Below are positions 4,765-6,099 of a stretch of DNA of 6,099 bases, piece after piece. The position numbers and the translations under genes were made by a program. Source of the DNA: CAYHIN01 sp964356705 (GTDB taxonomy: Bacteria; Patescibacteriota; Microgenomatia; CAZETR01; Amesbacteraceae); assembly GCA_964356705.1 (NCBI GenBank), contig CAYHIN010000043.1, forward strand, positions 1 through 6,099, given 5' to 3'. The notes beneath the pieces were generated by a model that saw only the letters and a list, made by a program, of their open reading frames with translations, searched no databases and had not been told where the DNA came from. Positions within the stretch are counted from its first letter, which is position 1. Every line of letters begins with the position of its first letter.

Positions 4765-6099
4765 TCAACTAGCAACTGAAGCAGCTACTTCCGCCACCAC
4801 AGGTTTAGCTGCGCCCTCCGTAGCCTCAGGCGAAGGACGGGTCCAGCTCGCAAAATCACACTTCGGATACGTGTTACATCCATAAAAGCTTCTGCCTGAT
4901 CTAGCTTTGCGGATGATCACTTCTCCCACGCCGCACTTTGGACACTTCATCCCGATCTTATTCTCGTAATTGGCCTTGTATTTACACTCCGGAAACCGCT
5001 CGCAAGACAAAAATTTACCAAACTTTCCCAGGCGTATCACTACATCTCCCTGGCCGCAATCTGGGCATCTCTCGCCAGTCTTTTCCACTTCTATCTTCAC
5101 CCTCGCCGCCGTATCAGTCACAGTTTCCAAATGCTTTTCAAAAGGTCTATAAAAATCCCCAATCACCTTTTGCCAAGTATGTTTTTTATTGGCTATCTCA
5201 TCCAGGTCATCTTCCATCTGGGCTGTGAATTCATAATCAATAATTTTGGGAAAATTCTTGACCAAAAAGTCATTGACCGCAATTCCAATCTCCGTCGGCT
5301 TAAATCGCTTTTCTATCTTTTCCACATACAGCCTGTCCTGAATAGTCGTAATTGTCGGCGCATACGTACTCGGCCTACCGATTCCCATCTCTTCCATCGA
5401 TTTTATAAGCGATGCGTCGTTGTACCTGACCGGTGGCTGGGTTTGCTTCTGCTCAGACTTCATATCCACAAACTGCAGTTGTTCCCCTTCTGAGAGTTCC
5501 GGTAATCTTTTCTCCTCGGTATCTTTGTCCAAAATTTTATACCAACCATCGAATGCGATAGTTTCCCCTTTTGTCTCGAGTGTATGTTTCCCCGCAATTA
5601 CTATTACTTTTACCGACTCACCTATCACTTCGGCCATCTGGCAGGCCACAAATCTCTTCCAGATCACGTCATATAATTTATATTGGTCTTTATTGAATCC
5701 TGAATCCTGAATCCTGAATCCTATCTCAGCGGGTCTTATAGCCTCATGGGCTTCTTGGGCCACTTTATCTTTGGTTTTGTAAATTCTGGGCTCAGAAAGA
5801 GCGTACTTTTCTCCGAACTCTTTAACAATTAGTAATTTAGCCATTTCGGTGGCTTCAGCTGCAATATTTGTCGAGTCAGTTCGATGATACGTGATCAAGC
5901 CTTCTTCATACAGGCTTTGGGCTACTTGCATAGTCTTTTTGGCACTCCAACCCAATTTATTTGCAGCGTTCTGCTGCAAAGTGGATGTCGTAAACGGCGC
6001 GGGCGGCGTCCTCTTAAAGTCTTTCTTTTCAATACTGGCTACTTTGTAATGTGTGTTCTCATCTCTCAGTTCTTTCTCGATTTTTGCCGCCTGCTCACC
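4765..6099 (-). CDS. topA: DNA topoisomerase I (type IA), C-terminal 444 residues, 5' end beyond window
   Basis: Type IA topoisomerase, which relaxes negatively supercoiled DNA by passing strands through a transient 5'-phosphotyrosyl break. The reading frame is open to the window edge, so the Toprim domain and real start lie outside. Visible in order (partial numbering): the TSTLQQNAANKLGWSAKKTM helix at about 44-63; the active-site motif GLITYHRTDST with the catalytic tyrosine at about 71; AHEAIRP at about 117-123; the KLYDVIWKRFVACQM block; SLIKSMEEMGIGRPSTYAPT at about 230-249; then two C-terminal zinc ribbons, CPDC...CERFPEC (cysteines about 345, 348, 366, 372) and CPKC...CNTYPKC (about 386, 389, 408, 414). 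The tail is Ala/Val-rich. Just after AHEAIRP the gene contains four tandem GGATTCA heptamers encoding an apparent short insertion (GFRIQDSGF). It ends in TGA, 33 bases before the next gene. The family assignment is secure; only the N-terminus is unseen. Confidence 0.97.
   Translation of the reverse strand, partial: GEQAAKIEKELRDENTHYKVASIEKKDFKRTPPAPFTTSTLQQNAANKLGWSAKKTMQVAQSLYEEGLITYHRTDSTNIAAEATEMAKLLIVKEFGEKYALSEPRIYKTKDKVAQEAHEAIRPAEIGFRIQDSGFNKDQYKLYDVIWKRFVACQMAEVIGESVKVIVIAGKHTLETKGETIAFDGWYKILDKDTEEKRLPELSEGEQLQFVDMKSEQKQTQPPVRYNDASLIKSMEEMGIGRPSTYAPTITTIQDRLYVEKIEKRFKPTEIGIAVNDFLVKNFPKIIDYEFTAQMEDDLDEIANKKHTWQKVIGDFYRPFEKHLETVTDTAARVKIEVEKTGERCPDCGQGDVVIRLGKFGKFLSCERFPECKYKANYENKIGMKCPKCGVGEVIIRKARSGRSFYGCNTYPKCDFASWTRPSPEATEGAAKPVVAEVAASVAS
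5694..5721 (-). repeat. Four perfect tandem copies of heptamer GGATTCA inside topA
   Basis: On the coding strand the unit GGATTCA occurs four times back to back with no mismatch (28 bases). Because seven is not a multiple of three, each copy is read in a different frame, giving residues GFRIQDSGF between AHEAIRP and KLYDVIW of topoisomerase I. Gain or loss of one or two units would shift the frame; three units would add or remove seven residues. Flanking DNA shows no further copies. Confidence 0.95.

Noticed and set aside
4938..5710. Several open plus-strand frames opposite topA
   Set aside because: They are antisense to the zinc-ribbon and gate regions of topoisomerase I and show low-complexity Ser/Pro/Leu composition.
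5977..5979. Start of topoisomerase at the TTG near 5979
   Set aside because: The frame stays open to the window edge and the preceding residues (PPAPFTTST) are conserved topoisomerase I sequence, so this is an internal leucine codon and the gene is truncated by the window.
1..6099. CRISPR array, tRNA, rRNA or insertion sequence
   Set aside because: I saw no spaced repeats, cloverleaf-like segments, transposase motifs or terminal inverted repeats. The window is nearly all coding for metabolic and topoisomerase genes.

Overview
All eight genes I can support, plus one truncated gene at the low-coordinate edge, lie on the minus strand, so the transcription unit reads from position 6099 down to 1. 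Spacing is tight (1-base overlap up to about 40 bases). The only longer gap is 75 bases at 61-135. The protein families, the compact gene packing, and especially a double-length, motif-degenerate ThyX and a divergent thymidylate kinase resemble uncultivated Patescibacteria (Candidate Phyla Radiation, perhaps Microgenomates). That placement is an inference from gene style and is not proven by any marker in the window.

Layout in transcription order: the C-terminal 444 residues of DNA topoisomerase I (topA, 4765-6099, 5' end outside the window); a 103-residue orphan protein (4420-4731); dCTP deaminase (dcd, 3851-4420); dUTPase (dut, 3405-3845); a tandem-domain ThyX-type thymidylate synthase (1899-3362); a thymidylate kinase-like P-loop kinase (1304-1894); a 62-residue two-helix membrane protein that may be AtpZ-like (1088-1276); a P-loop protein with UPF0200/dephospho-CoA-kinase-like motifs and an unassigned N-terminal region (136-1056); then an intergenic stretch with a possible promoter, and the first 20 codons of another gene (1-60).

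The core is a near-contiguous dTTP supply line: dCTP to dUTP or dUMP (Dcd), dUTP to dUMP (Dut), dUMP to dTMP (ThyX), dTMP to dTDP (Tmk). It sits directly behind topA. The most notable points are the ThyX duplication with altered signature motifs, a Dcd carrying the sequence hallmark of dUMP-forming bifunctional enzymes although a separate dUTPase follows it, the kinase-like protein with an unknown N-terminal half at the operon end, the coupled orphan protein between topA and dcd, and a four-copy tandem heptamer inside topA whose copy number would set the reading frame.
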